Shown here in pieces: positions 48,042-57,391 of a stretch of 64,000 nucleotides of DNA (the first letter of the stretch is position 1; every line of letters begins with the position of its first letter). The stretch comes from Methylophilus sp. Leaf416 (GTDB taxonomy: Bacteria > Pseudomonadota > Gammaproteobacteria > Burkholderiales > Methylophilaceae): the NCBI RefSeq assembly GCF_001424665.1, contig NZ_LMQS01000003.1, positions 187,691 to 251,690 of the forward strand, written 5' to 3'. The notes under the pieces were generated by a model, which was given only the letters and a program-made list of their open reading frames with translations, searched no databases and had not been told where the DNA came from. Both the position numbers and the translations under genes were made by a program.

Positions 48042-50321
48042 TTAGATTTTGCAGGCACCACCGGCACAACCATCATCCTCCGCCTCGGTGCCGCCTTCGG
48101 TGGCTCCGTCACGCGTGTTATGGTAGTACAGCGTTTTGATGCCCAGTTTGTACACTTGCAGCAGATCTTTCAGCAACTGCTTCATCGGCACACGGCCGCC
48201 TTCAAAACGGGTCGGGTCGTAGTTGGTGTTGGCAGAAATAGACTGGTCGACAAACTTCTGCATGATGCCCACCAGCTTGAGGTAGCCATCGTTGTTAGGC
48301 ATTTTCCATAGTAACTGGTACTGGTCACGCAGGCGGTCGATCTCCGGCACGACCTGGCGCAGGATACCGTCTTTGGATTGCTTGACGGTGACCAGGCCGC
48401 GCGGTGGCTCAATACCGTTAGTCGCGTTGGCGATCTGGCTGGAAGTTTCTGATGGCATCAGCGCGGTCAGGGTGGAGTTACGCAAGCCATCTTTCTGGAT
48501 TTCTTTGCGCAGGCTTTCCCAGTCCAGCAGCAACGGTTCCGTCGTCACGCTATCCAGATCCTTTTTATAGGTATCAATTGGCAGAATGCCCTTGGCGTAA
48601 GTGGTTTCGTTAAACGCCTGGCATGGGCCGAATTCACGTGATAACTGTACCGAAGCTTTCAGCAGGTAATACTGGATCGCTTCAAAGGTACGGTGGGTCA
48701 GGCCCAGCGCTGCATCGTCGGTATAGCTGGTGCCGTTTTTCGCCAGGTAATACGCATAGTTGATCACACCCACACCCAGTGAGCGGCGCTTGTCGGTCGC
48801 GTTCGAGGCAGCTTTGACCGGGTAATCCTGGTATACCAGCAAGGCATCCAGCGCACGCACCACCAGGTCAGACAGGCCTTCCAGCTCGTCCAGTGATTCC
48901 AGCGCACCGAGGTTGAAGGCTGACAGAGTGCACAGTGCGATTTCGCCTTCTTCATCATTGATGTCATTCAATGCCTTGGTTGGCAGCGCGATTTCCATAC
49001 ACAGGTTGGACTGGCGCACTGGCGCGACAGCCGGGTCAAACGGGCTGTGCGTGTTGCAGTGGTCAACGTTCTGGATGTAGATACGGCCGGTACCGGCGCG
49101 TTCCTGCATCATCAGCGAGAACAACTCCACCGCCGGAATAGTCCGTTTACGGATGCTGTCATCGTTTTCGTATTGCGTATACAGGCGTTCGAACTCATCC
49201 TGGTCGGCAAAGAAAGCATCGTACAGGCCAGGAATATCATGCGGCGAGAACAGGGTAATGTTCTGGCTCTTGATCAGGCGCTGGTACATCAGGCGGTTGA
49301 TCTGTACGCCGTAGTCGAGGTGACGCACGCGGTTTTCTTCCACACCACGGTTGTTTTTCAACACCAGCAATGACTCCACTTCCAGGTGCCACAGCGGGTA
49401 GAACAAGGTTGCCGCACCACCACGCACACCACCCTGCGAGCAGGATTTCACTGCGGACTGGAACAGTTTGTAGAACGGCAGGCAACCGGTATGTTGCGCT
49501 TCGCCGCCACGGATTTCGCTACCAAGGGCGCGGATGCGGCCAGCGTTGACGCCGATCCCGGCCCGTTGCGAGACGTATTTCACAATCGCGCTGGAAGTGG
49601 CGTTGATGCTATCCAGGCTGTCATCACACTCGATCAGCACACAGGAACTGAACTGGCGGGTAGGCGTACGCACGCCGGACATGATAGGCGTAGGCAGAGA
49701 AATCTTGAACGTGGAAACAGCGTCGTAAAAACGCTTGATCAGGTCCAGACGCGCCTGGCCTTTATAGTTGGCAAACAGGCACATGGCCACCAAAATGTAC
49801 AGGAACTGCGGGCTCTCGTAGATTTTCTTGGTGACACGGTTTTGTACCAGGTATTTACCCTCAAGCTGCTTGACCGCCGCGTAAGAGAAATTCAGGTCAC
49901 GCCAGTGGTCAATATAGCCATTGAGCACATCGAATTCTTCACGGCTGTAATCACGCAACAAGTGCTGGTCATATTTGCCGAGCTCGGTCAGGCCGGTCAC
50001 ATGGTCAAACAGGTGCGGTGGCTCAAACTGGCCATAAGCAATCTTGCGCAAATGGAAAATCGACAGGCGGGCTGCGAGGTACTGGTAATCCGGTGTTTCT
50101 TCAGAGATCAGGTCCGCCGCGGATTTGATGATGGTCTCATGAATGGCATCAGTGCGGATGCCATCATAGAACTGGATATGGGAGCGCAACTCTACCTGCG
50201 ACACCGACACGTTATTCAGGCCTTGTGCTGCCCAATCAATCACGCGGTGAATTTTGTCGAGATTGATAGGTTCCTTGCGACCATCTCTTTTTGTGGCCTG
50301 CATGGATTCGTATTGTGACAT
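48042..50321 (-). CDS. nrdA: Ribonucleoside-diphosphate reductase class Ia, alpha subunit
   Basis: A 759-residue R1 catalytic subunit. An N-terminal ATP-cone (about 1-95, ATKRDGRKEPINLDKIHRV) provides overall allosteric control. The barrel has FSSCVLIECDDSLDS with an active-site cysteine, NLCMEIALPTK, and EGEIALCTLSAFNLGAL with the radical cysteine. The C-terminal redox cysteines are in the final residues (GCAGGACKI). The start at 50321 has GGAG seven bases upstream and matches E. coli. The frame continues 44 codons further upstream without protein-like character. Expression is controlled by a cobalamin riboswitch and probably NrdR. Confidence 0.96.
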   Translation of the reverse strand: MSQYESMQATKRDGRKEPINLDKIHRVIDWAAQGLNNVSVSQVELRSHIQFYDGIRTDAIHETIIKSAADLISEETPDYQYLAARLSIFHLRKIAYGQFEPPHLFDHVTGLTELGKYDQHLLRDYSREEFDVLNGYIDHWRDLNFSYAAVKQLEGKYLVQNRVTKKIYESPQFLYILVAMCLFANYKGQARLDLIKRFYDAVSTFKISLPTPIMSGVRTPTRQFSSCVLIECDDSLDSINATSSAIVKYVSQRAGIGVNAGRIRALGSEIRGGEAQHTGCLPFYKLFQSAVKSCSQGGVRGGAATLFYPLWHLEVESLLVLKNNRGVEENRVRHLDYGVQINRLMYQRLIKSQNITLFSPHDIPGLYDAFFADQDEFERLYTQYENDDSIRKRTIPAVELFSLMMQERAGTGRIYIQNVDHCNTHSPFDPAVAPVRQSNLCMEIALPTKALNDINDEEGEIALCTLSAFNLGALESLDELEGLSDLVVRALDALLVYQDYPVKAASNATDKRRSLGVGVINYAYYLAKNGTSYTDDAALGLTHRTFEAIQYYLLKASVQLSREFGPCQAFNETTYAKGILPIDTYKKDLDSVTTEPLLLDWESLRKEIQKDGLRNSTLTALMPSETSSQIANATNGIEPPRGLVTVKQSKDGILRQVVPEIDRLRDQYQLLWKMPNNDGYLKLVGIMQKFVDQSISANTNYDPTRFEGGRVPMKQLLKDLLQVYKLGIKTLYYHNTRDGATEGGTEAEDDGCAGGACKI

Positions 50322-50462
50322 TGATGGCTCCCAATTCTGGCAGCGGGGGTCAGGAGCAAAGACGCAAACGCAAACATGGCACACCGGGCAACACCCGACA
50401 TCATGATAAATGCACTGCAACTGCCGAGGACACCCCGCCTCAAACGTTAACAAGTAAAAAAA

Positions 50463-50628
50463 CTGACGGTCGGTCTCCTGGCTCTCAGGTCATGATTATT
50501 TGCTGTCGCCTTCCCGAATTACTTCAGTGGCTTAAAGTGTTCGCAAACAACTCGCTGATCACAGTTGCGGGGGCAGCCCTGGCTTGATGAATACCGTGCA
50601 GTGTTTCACGCACCAGATTCCCTTTTAA
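50463..50628 (-). ncRNA. Cobalamin (B12) riboswitch in the nrdAB leader
   Basis: On the minus strand the element opens with a paired region GGGAATCTGGTGCG, then GCTGCCCCCGCAACTGTGATCAG, then CCACTGAAG...CGGGAAGG, and ends with the B12-box GAGAGCCAGGAGACC followed by GACCGTCAG. These are the invariant core segments of adenosylcobalamin/cobalamin riboswitches in the right order and spacing. It ends about 140 nt before the nrdA start codon. Binding B12 should lower expression of the B12-independent class Ia reductase. I do not see a clear terminator in the downstream platform, so the output mechanism is open. Confidence 0.92.
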
Positions 50629-50674
50629 ATGCAGAAGAAGTGTTTCTCCTGCAAACCGTATGGATGCGACTATA

Positions 50675-50690
50675 AAACAATATCTATGGC
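50675..50690 (-). promoter_or_regulatory. NrdR-box-like site 2 upstream of nrdA
   Basis: Matches the 16-bp NrdR consensus (ACACWATATATWGTGT) at 11 positions on the minus strand. Its centre lies 32 bp from site 1, the three-turn spacing usual for paired NrdR boxes. Confidence 0.55.
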
Positions 50691-50706
50691 TTTTCAATCA
50701 GACAAA

Positions 50707-50722
50707 ACACAAGATATAGTTA
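50707..50722 (-). promoter_or_regulatory. NrdR-box-like site 1 upstream of nrdA
   Basis: TAACTATATCTTGTGT on the minus strand matches the NrdR consensus at 13 of 16 positions. It overlaps the predicted -10 region, fitting repression when dATP is plentiful. Confidence 0.7.
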
Positions 50723-50745
50723 TAAAGTCACGCCAAAATAGTCAA
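50719..50745 (-). promoter_or_regulatory. Predicted promoter of nrdA
   Basis: TTGACT (50740-50745) and TATAAC (50719-50724) on the minus strand are separated by 15 bp, slightly short. It lies upstream of the riboswitch and overlaps an NrdR-box-like site, so its position is consistent with the regulatory layout. Confidence 0.5.
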
Positions 50746-51085
50746 CTGGTTGTTTCTATTAAAGAATTATTTTTAAGATTTTTTTTAAGAAAATTTTGTG
50801 GAAATGCATTGCATTTTTAATAAATTTGCGCATTGCTTGTTACAAAGCTGAAACATTTTTAATCAGGGTGCTTAAAACAGGAATGGGCGATAAAAACGCA
50901 AGTCTTGCAAGTGGTGATCTCCAACAAATATGAGACTATGCTATCAGCGACAAAATCGGCAAAATGAATCTGTTAGAAAACTCTTTTCCAGGTTAAAAAT
51001 ACAGTGCAATTGCCGCTCTATTATCGCGATACTGTTTTGCCTGTTTATGTAAAACTATAAGCCACTAACGAAAACCACACTCGCA
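50746..51085. other. Intergenic region upstream of the FadL-type gene
   Basis: About 340 bp of AT-rich DNA between the nrd promoter and the fadL-like gene. It must hold the latter's promoter, but no convincing hexamer pair or structure stands out. Confidence 0.4.
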
Positions 51086-52354
51086 ATGACTTACTTCAAT
51101 TTCTCCACGATTCGCCTGGCAACCGTCCTGATTTTGGCTATCACTGGCAGTGCTGCACATGCCACCAATGGTATTAACCTGATAGGCTTTGGCGCTGAAT
51201 CCAGCCTGATGGCGGGTGCTGATGTAGCAGTTGCACGCGACACCAGCGCGCTGAATACCAATCCGGCCGGGCTGACGCAGATCAAGGCGCCGCTGCTGGA
51301 CATGTTTGGCTCGATACTACGCACCACCGACCTGGTGCATAAAGACCCCCGCAACGAAGAACATGCCTCTAACCGTTACACGCCTCTAGGCGGCGGTGGT
51401 TATGCGCGACCAATTGAAGACACATCCTGCACGGCGGGCGTAGGTTTCTTCGCACAAGGCGGCGCCGGTGGTGTATTTGATAAAATCCGCACGCCGTTTG
51501 GCAATCGCGATGATTTATCATCACTGTTCGGCATCGCTAAGGTTATTCCCGGCATTGGCTGCGAAGTGAACGAGAAACTTTCAATCGGGGCCAGCTTGAA
51601 CTTTGTCTATGCAAGCATAGAGCAGGACTTTTTTGCCAATACCTCAGTCCCTGCTGCGCCCTTTATTGGCTATAAGTTAGAAGATGCATCGGCAATACGC
51701 ACCGGATTCAAGCTGGGCATGCAATACCGTGTCACTCCAACATTGACCCTGGCTGCCGCTTACAGCGAAAAGACTGAATTACCACTTACTGGCGGCTCAT
51801 TAGTAGCTGATTTCACCGGCGCAGGGTTAGGTAAGGTGAAGTATTCCGATGCCTCAGTCAAAGGCTTCGCGTTGCCGCGTGAAGTCGCTGTGGGTTTGGC
51901 ATTTAAACCGGCGGATGCCTGGCTGCTTTCATTCAAGCTAAACTGGCTTAACTGGGATGATGCGATCAATGACGTGAAATTACGCGCCACCAACCCTAAC
52001 AATTCTTTAGCACCTGCTGTGTATGGTTCAACCAACCCTGCTGACTGGAAAAACCAGTGGGTGGTCGCCACCGGCGTTGCTTACAACTGGGATGACCGCA
52101 CGACCATTTATGCGGGCCACAACTATGGCAGAAACCCGATTCCACGTGAGACTACCAACCCGTTACTGGCTGGCATTTTAGAGCATCACCTGACGTTTGG
52201 TGCCGCGCGCAAGATAGACCAGAACTGGCTTGCAACCGGTGGCGTGGAGTGGATGCTGCCGGTCAGCGTAAAATACAACAGTGCATTGCTAGGCGACTCG
52301 GAAATCCGTAATGAGGCGATTGTGCTGCACTTTATGCTGAGCCGCCGCTGGTAG
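51086..52354 (+). CDS. Outer-membrane transport protein, OmpP1/FadL/TodX family
   Basis: A 422-residue outer-membrane channel for hydrophobic compounds. Signal peptide about 1-26 (ending SAAHA). The mature N-terminus TNGINLIGFGAESSLMAGADVAVARDTSALNTNPAGL (in part) is the classic FadL start that plugs the barrel. The remaining beta-strands end in an aromatic residue (SRRW). Substrates in the family include long-chain fatty acids and aromatic hydrocarbons. In a methylotroph the cargo is unknown. It is transcribed alone and stops at a strong terminator shared with metE. Confidence 0.9.
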   Translation: MTYFNFSTIRLATVLILAITGSAAHATNGINLIGFGAESSLMAGADVAVARDTSALNTNPAGLTQIKAPLLDMFGSILRTTDLVHKDPRNEEHASNRYTPLGGGGYARPIEDTSCTAGVGFFAQGGAGGVFDKIRTPFGNRDDLSSLFGIAKVIPGIGCEVNEKLSIGASLNFVYASIEQDFFANTSVPAAPFIGYKLEDASAIRTGFKLGMQYRVTPTLTLAAAYSEKTELPLTGGSLVADFTGAGLGKVKYSDASVKGFALPREVAVGLAFKPADAWLLSFKLNWLNWDDAINDVKLRATNPNNSLAPAVYGSTNPADWKNQWVVATGVAYNWDDRTTIYAGHNYGRNPIPRETTNPLLAGILEHHLTFGAARKIDQNWLATGGVEWMLPVSVKYNSALLGDSEIRNEAIVLHFMLSRRW

Positions 52355-52381
52355 GTTTAATGACCAGCTATAAAAAGAAAA

Positions 52382-52414
52382 CGCTGATATCTATTACGGA
52401 TATCAGCGCTTTTT
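52382..52414. terminator. Bidirectional terminator between the fadL-like gene and metE
   Basis: A perfect 10-bp stem CGCTGATATC / GATATCAGCG with a 7-nt loop, with T-runs on both strands (CTTTTT on plus, TTTTCTTTTT on minus). Confidence 0.92.
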
Positions 52415-52442
52415 AGCCAAAAATACGCTTAAAACAGACTCA

Positions 52443-54734
52443 CTAAGCGTTTGCCCGCAACGTTTTAGCTGCTGCCACCATATTCGTCAGCGCCGGCAAC
52501 ACTTCCGCCCATTGTCGTGTTTTCAGGCCGCAATCCGGATTGACCCATAAACGCTCCGCAGGTATGCGCTCGGCGGCCTTTTGCATCAACTGCACAATAT
52601 GTGCCTCGCTAGGAATATTCGGTGAGTGGATATCGTAAACGCCAGGCCCGATCTCGTTCGGGTAGTTGAAGCCATCAAATGCATCCAGCAGCTCCATATC
52701 TGAACGCGAGGTTTCAATGGTAATCACATCGGCATCCATGTCGGCAATCGATTGGATGATATCGTTGAATTCCGAATAACACATGTGGGTATGAATCTGT
52801 GTTTCATCGGCGACACCATTGGCGGTGATGCGGAATGACTCCACTGCCCATTGCAGGTATTCATTCCATTGCGACTTGCGCAATGGCAACCCTTCACGCA
52901 AGGCTGCTTCGTCGATCTGGATCATATTGATGCCCGCTTTTTCCAGGTCCAGCACTTCCTGGCGTATTGCCAATGCCAGCTGGTAGCACGAGACAGAACG
53001 CGGCTGGTCATCGCGTACAAATGACCAGTTCAGTATCGTGACCGGACCGGTCAGCATGCCTTTCATCGGCTTGCTGGTCAATGATTGGGCATACTTGATC
53101 CACTCCACGGTCATGGCTTTGGGACGACTGATATCACCAAACAAAATAGGTGGTTTCACACAACGTGAGCCATAGGACTGCACCCAGCCAAACTGGCTGA
53201 ACGCATAGCCATCCAGCTGCTCACCGAAATATTCCACCATGTCATTACGCTCGGCTTCGCCATGCACCAATACATCCAGACCCAGGGTTTCCTGTTCTTT
53301 GACGCTACGGGCAATTTCAGCTTCCATGGCTATTTTGTAGCCAGCCTCATCCAGGCGCCCTGCCTTGAACTCACTGCGGGCATGACGAATCTCAGCAGTT
53401 TGCGGGAAAGAACCAATGGTGGTGGTAGGGTATTTAGGCAGCTTGAGCAATGCCGCCTGTTTGGCCACACGTTGTGCATAAGCACTCTTGCGCTGACCTA
53501 ATTGTGGCGTCAGTTTTTCCAATGCTGCTTTCACCACCGGATGATTGACGCGTTGCGAACTGCGACGCGCTTCAATCGCGGCCTGATTGTCTGCCAACTG
53601 GTCTTTGACTGCCGCTCGACCTTGATTCAAGGCGGTAGCCAGAACATTTAATTCTTGTAGTTTCTCGGTAGCAAACGCCAGCCAGGATTTAATCTCGCTA
53701 TCCAGCTTTTGCTCACTCTCCAGATCCACAGGCACATGCAATAAAGAACAAGAAGGCGCCAACCACAAACGATCACCGAGGCGTTCTGCAATCGGTTCCA
53801 ACCAGTCCAGTGTGGCATTCAAATCCGTTTTCCAGATATTGCGCCCATTGATGACACCCACTGAAAGCACTTTATGCGCAGGCAACATGCCAATCAAAGA
53901 AACGACTTCACTACGTGCGTTGATGACGTCCACATGCAGGCCAGCCACCGGCAAATTGGCCGCCAGGTATTGGTTATCGACAAGTTGGCCAAAGTAAGTG
54001 GCGACCAGTAACTTGACGCGGCAGCTCTTTAACTGGTGGTAGGCCAGGTTAAATGCATGCTGCCATTCCGCATCCAGCTCGGTCACCAGGAGTGGTTCGT
54101 CAATCTGCACCCATTCCACGTCTTGCGCGGCCAATGTCTCCAGCAACTCTGTATACACCTGCAGCAATTGTGGCAACAAGGCTAGCCGGTTTGAGTGATC
54201 CTTGACTTTACCAATCGCAAGGTAAGTCACAGGGCCAACAATCACTGGTTTAGCTCTGACGTTTTGCGCTTTGGCTTCGGCTAATTGTTCGAGCAGACGA
54301 GTCGCATCCAGCTTGAATTGGGTCTCAGCGGTGAATTCAGGCACGATATAGTGGTAGTTGGTATCAAACCACTTGGTCATTTCCCCGGCGGTAACCCCGC
54401 CGCAGCAATGTGCATGCTCTTCGCCAGACGCTGTGGAACGGCCACGCGCTACACGGAAGTAATTATCCAGTTGGTCGCCATGAAAGTCCTGCACACGTGC
54501 TGGCAAATTACCCAGGGTAAAACTCATGTCCAGCACCTGGTCATAAAATGCAAAGTCACCTACAGGCGCTAAATCCAAACTAGCCTGCAACGACCAGTTA
54601 CCCTGGCGTAAATCTTTGCCGATCTGCTTTAAAGCCTCTAGTGAAGACTGCCCTTTCCAGTATGCCTCAAGGGCAAATTTCAATTCGCGTTTTGCGCCTA
54701 TGCGCGGAAATCCTAGATTGTGTGTGGTGACCAT
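52443..54734 (-). CDS. metE: Cobalamin-independent methionine synthase MetE
   Basis: A 763-residue enzyme that methylates homocysteine from methyltetrahydrofolate polyglutamate without B12. The N-terminal half starts [20 protein letters not shown]. The C-terminal catalytic half has the zinc ligands in [12 protein letters not shown] (His, Cys) and [10 protein letters not shown] (Cys), plus [14 protein letters not shown] at its start. The start at 54734 matches the family; the frame is open 16 codons further. It diverges from metR, the usual arrangement in proteobacteria, and should be activated by MetR with homocysteine. No cobalamin riboswitch is present in its short leader. Confidence 0.97.
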   Translation of the reverse strand: MVTTHNLGFPRIGAKRELKFALEAYWKGQSSLEALKQIGKDLRQGNWSLQASLDLAPVGDFAFYDQVLDMSFTLGNLPARVQDFHGDQLDNYFRVARGRSTASGEEHAHCCGGVTAGEMTKWFDTNYHYIVPEFTAETQFKLDATRLLEQLAEAKAQNVRAKPVIVGPVTYLAIGKVKDHSNRLALLPQLLQVYTELLETLAAQDVEWVQIDEPLLVTELDAEWQHAFNLAYHQLKSCRVKLLVATYFGQLVDNQYLAANLPVAGLHVDVINARSEVVSLIGMLPAHKVLSVGVINGRNIWKTDLNATLDWLEPIAERLGDRLWLAPSCSLLHVPVDLESEQKLDSEIKSWLAFATEKLQELNVLATALNQGRAAVKDQLADNQAAIEARRSSQRVNHPVVKAALEKLTPQLGQRKSAYAQRVAKQAALLKLPKYPTTTIGSFPQTAEIRHARSEFKAGRLDEAGYKIAMEAEIARSVKEQETLGLDVLVHGEAERNDMVEYFGEQLDGYAFSQFGWVQSYGSRCVKPPILFGDISRPKAMTVEWIKYAQSLTSKPMKGMLTGPVTILNWSFVRDDQPRSVSCYQLALAIRQEVLDLEKAGINMIQIDEAALREGLPLRKSQWNEYLQWAVESFRITANGVADETQIHTHMCYSEFNDIIQSIADMDADVITIETSRSDMELLDAFDGFNYPNEIGPGVYDIHSPNIPSEAHIVQLMQKAAERIPAERLWVNPDCGLKTRQWAEVLPALTNMVAAAKTLRANA

Positions 54735-54786
54735 GGTTGTCTCGCCTGTAATCGTTAAGAACACGCATTCTAGAAAACACAAACCA

Positions 54787-54809
54787 TGAAGTAAAATGGT
54801 ATTATTTCA
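54787..54809. promoter_or_regulatory. Candidate MetR-binding region between metE and metR
   Basis: The half-sites TGAA (54787-54790) and TTCA (54806-54809) lie in the 106-bp divergent gap, with a further TTCA at 54827-54830. MetR sites have the pattern TGAA-N5-TTCA. Here the spacing is longer, so only half-site matches can be claimed. Confidence 0.3.
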
Positions 54810-54840
54810 ATCATCGATTAATTTTATTCATACATAAACG

Positions 54841-55725
54841 ATGATTGAACGTATCCATTTGGCGATTATTCGTGAGGTTGAACGGCAAGGCTCGCTGACA
54901 GCAGCGGCTGAAAAATTATTTGTCACGCAATCTGCCCTAAGCCACTCCATCAAAAAACTGGAACAGCAACTGGGCACGGATATCTGGCTACGCGAGGGCC
55001 GCAGTTTGCGCCTGACCCAGGCCGGGCAATATATGCTGGCAGTCGCCAACCGTTTGCTGCCACAGTTATCGCTGGCGGAAGAGCGCCTGCGCCAGTTTGC
55101 CCAGGGCGAGCGTGGCACCTTACGCATAGGTATGGAGTGCCATCCTTGCTACCAGTGGTTGCTGAAAGTAGTGTCACCCTACCTGGCCGACTGGCCGGAT
55201 GTGGATGTGGACGTGAAACAGAAGTTCCAGTTTGGTGGCATAGGCGCGCTGTTTGGCTACGAGATCGATATGCTGGTCACGCCGGACCCGTTATACAAAC
55301 CTGGCCTGGTATTTCAACCGGTGTTTGATTATGAACAAGTGCTTATCGTGAACCACCAGCATCCATTGGCAAAATCGGCCTATGTCGTGCCTGAACAGTT
55401 AAGCAACGAAACGCTGATCACCTACCCGGTCGAGATAGACCGGCTGGATATCTATAACCAGTTTCTGCAACCGGCGGGCATCAGCCCGCACGTGCATAAA
55501 CCGATTGAAACCACAGATATCATGCTGCAAATGGTGGCCAGTGGCCGTGGGGTAGCCGCTTTACCGCGCTGGCTGGTGGAGGAATATCAAAACCGTTTTG
55601 ACGTCACGCCGGTAAAGCTGGGGAAGCAAGGTATCGCCAAACAGATCTACCTGGGTATCCGTGAAACCGATACCCAGATTGATTATGTGCAGGCGTTTAT
55701 TGAATTGGCTCAGGGTCGGAAGTGA
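54841..55725 (+). CDS. metR: LysR-type methionine regulator MetR
   Basis: A 294-residue LysR family activator. The N-terminal winged helix-turn-helix (about 1-62) includes REVERQGSLTAAAEKLFVTQSALSHSIKKLE (in part). The effector-binding domain follows, with GMECHPCYQWLL near residue 97, typical of MetR, whose co-effector is homocysteine. Its divergent placement next to metE supports the name. It should activate metE and possibly other methionine genes and repress itself. Confidence 0.93.
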   Translation: MIERIHLAIIREVERQGSLTAAAEKLFVTQSALSHSIKKLEQQLGTDIWLREGRSLRLTQAGQYMLAVANRLLPQLSLAEERLRQFAQGERGTLRIGMECHPCYQWLLKVVSPYLADWPDVDVDVKQKFQFGGIGALFGYEIDMLVTPDPLYKPGLVFQPVFDYEQVLIVNHQHPLAKSAYVVPEQLSNETLITYPVEIDRLDIYNQFLQPAGISPHVHKPIETTDIMLQMVASGRGVAALPRWLVEEYQNRFDVTPVKLGKQGIAKQIYLGIRETDTQIDYVQAFIELAQGRK

Positions 55726-55731
55726 CTGTCA

Positions 55732-57072
55732 TCACTCTAGCTGGGTTAACTGTTCACGCAGGCTATCGATATCGTTGGCTTCGCCACGCACAGTGAAAAA
55801 AGTGCCGTCATCCTCCGAGCGCTCGCTCACTACCTGACAGGTACTGTAAATTTTGCCGCGCAGTTGTTGTGCGGACCAGGGCACAAAAATCTCGGCTTCA
55901 ACCAGGTCCTGCTGGAAGAAGTCGACCAGTTTCTGGCGGAGCGCCGCCACTTCATCCGGGCGGCGGGCACTCATCACTATGCAATCCGGGTATTTCAGAC
56001 GCAGGGCAGCATCGCACTCGGCTTGCGCCGTGGCATCGCCAACATAGTCTATCTTGTTGAACACCCGGATACGCGGCACATCGTCCGCTTCGATTTCTTC
56101 CAGTACTTTATCTGTCACTTCAAGCTGGCGCTCAAAACCGGGATCGCTTGCATCAATCACATGCAGCAGCAATGACGCATCCAGCGCCTCATCCAGCGTG
56201 GACTTGAAAGAGGCGACCAGGCCATGCGGCAGGTTCTTGATAAAGCCGACCGTATCACTGACCAGCACGCGTGGCACACTCTCGGGGTACAGGGCCCGCA
56301 CCGTGGTGTCCAGTGTGGCGAAAAGCTTATTCGCCACCAGCACTTCGCTGCCAGTCAGTGCGCGCATCAAGGTAGATTTACCGGCGTTGGTATAACCGAC
56401 CAAGGCGACACTCGCCATCGTCTGGCGCTCCTGACGGCGGGCGCGTTGTGTCCTGCGCTCGCCATCCATCACGATAATTTCCTGCTGCAGATCGGCAATG
56501 CGGTCGCGAATCTTGCGCCTGTCCAGCTCGGTGTGCGACTCACCTGCCCCGCGGCCACCCGCCCCACTGCGCTGACGGCCCTGCGGACCTGCCAGTTTCG
56601 CCGCCTCGCGCAAACGTGGCGCCATATAGCCAAGACGCGCGATCTCCACCTGGGCGCGTGCGGCGCGTGAGCGGGCATTGCGATGAAAGATTTCGAGGAT
56701 GACCATGGTGCGATCCATCACCTCACAGCCCACTTCAATTTCCAGGTTACGCGCCTGAGCCGGCGAAATTTCGTGGTCAACCAGAACGGCCTCAATAATA
56801 GGTAACTGTGCATCCAGCGACTGAGATTCATCCTCGGCAGACTCAATACTTACATAATCACGGATTTCCTCGCGCTTACCTATCCCAAGATAGCCGGTCG
56901 TATCAAAGCTGGTGCGCTTCTGCACAAATGTGTTTACGATTTTGTAGCCCAGCGTTTTTGCCAGTTCGCGCAGCTCGCTCAAAGAGGCTTCAAACTCGAT
57001 ATCACTCACATTGGGTAGCTGAACAGCCGCAACTACGGCGTATCTGATAGGCTCTTTTACTTCACTTTGCAT
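55732..57072 (-). CDS. hflX: GTPase HflX
   Basis: A 446-residue OBG-HflX superfamily GTPase that binds ribosomes and can split stalled 70S particles. The N-terminal HflX domain (about 1-185) contains ISPAQARNLEIEVGCEVMDRT, and the linker has GPQGRQRSGAGGRGAGE. The G domain has G1 GYTNAGKS, G3 DTVGFI and G4 NKID. In many proteobacteria hflX follows hfq. Here it stands alone, 6 bp from the convergent metR stop, so it may be a second paralogue or a relocated copy. Confidence 0.93.
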   Translation of the reverse strand: MQSEVKEPIRYAVVAAVQLPNVSDIEFEASLSELRELAKTLGYKIVNTFVQKRTSFDTTGYLGIGKREEIRDYVSIESAEDESQSLDAQLPIIEAVLVDHEISPAQARNLEIEVGCEVMDRTMVILEIFHRNARSRAARAQVEIARLGYMAPRLREAAKLAGPQGRQRSGAGGRGAGESHTELDRRKIRDRIADLQQEIIVMDGERRTQRARRQERQTMASVALVGYTNAGKSTLMRALTGSEVLVANKLFATLDTTVRALYPESVPRVLVSDTVGFIKNLPHGLVASFKSTLDEALDASLLLHVIDASDPGFERQLEVTDKVLEEIEADDVPRIRVFNKIDYVGDATAQAECDAALRLKYPDCIVMSARRPDEVAALRQKLVDFFQQDLVEAEIFVPWSAQQLRGKIYSTCQVVSERSEDDGTFFTVRGEANDIDSLREQLTQLE

Positions 57073-57391
57073 TAGGGAGTTTTATCTCTTGGATTGGTGA
57101 GGGTAGATAGTACGGTAAATTCGAGTATCTCCCTCATGCGCGTTGAAATATAGTCAGAAGTGACACATCATATATGCCACGGTTTCTGTAACATTTTTCC
57201 TATAACTATCAAAGATTTCTTTCAGCTTAAAAAGCATTTAAACCTGTTTTTATCTGATACTCGGCAATTTGTTATAGCTTGATTACTGGCGATTGTGCGC
57301 TTGTAAAAGCCCAGGTTTAATATCAGGTTTTATGTGAGTAAAAATAAAAAAGCCCATCACATTGTGACGGGCTTTTTATATGCAGATCGAA
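57073..57391. other. Intergenic region between hflX and the PEP-CTERM gene
   Basis: About 319 bp containing the terminator of the PEP-CTERM gene (57346-57377) and, presumably, the hflX promoter on the minus strand. No small gene or other structure was recognised. Confidence 0.4.
57346..57377 (-). terminator. Terminator of the PEP-CTERM gene
   Basis: AAAAAGCCC-A-TCAC pairs with GTGA-C-GGGCTTTTT (one mismatch, 3-nt loop). On the minus strand it ends in a long T-run right after the PEP-CTERM stop codon. Confidence 0.85.

Noticed and set aside
50322-50453. NrdA beginning 44 codons further upstream
   Set aside because: The extra residues are cysteine-rich and unlike any NrdA. The ATG at 50321 has a good ribosome-binding site and matches the family start.
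50629-50820. Short plus-strand open frame over the nrdA promoter
   Set aside because: It overlaps the NrdR-like sites and promoter on the opposite strand, has no ribosome-binding site and no protein-like composition.
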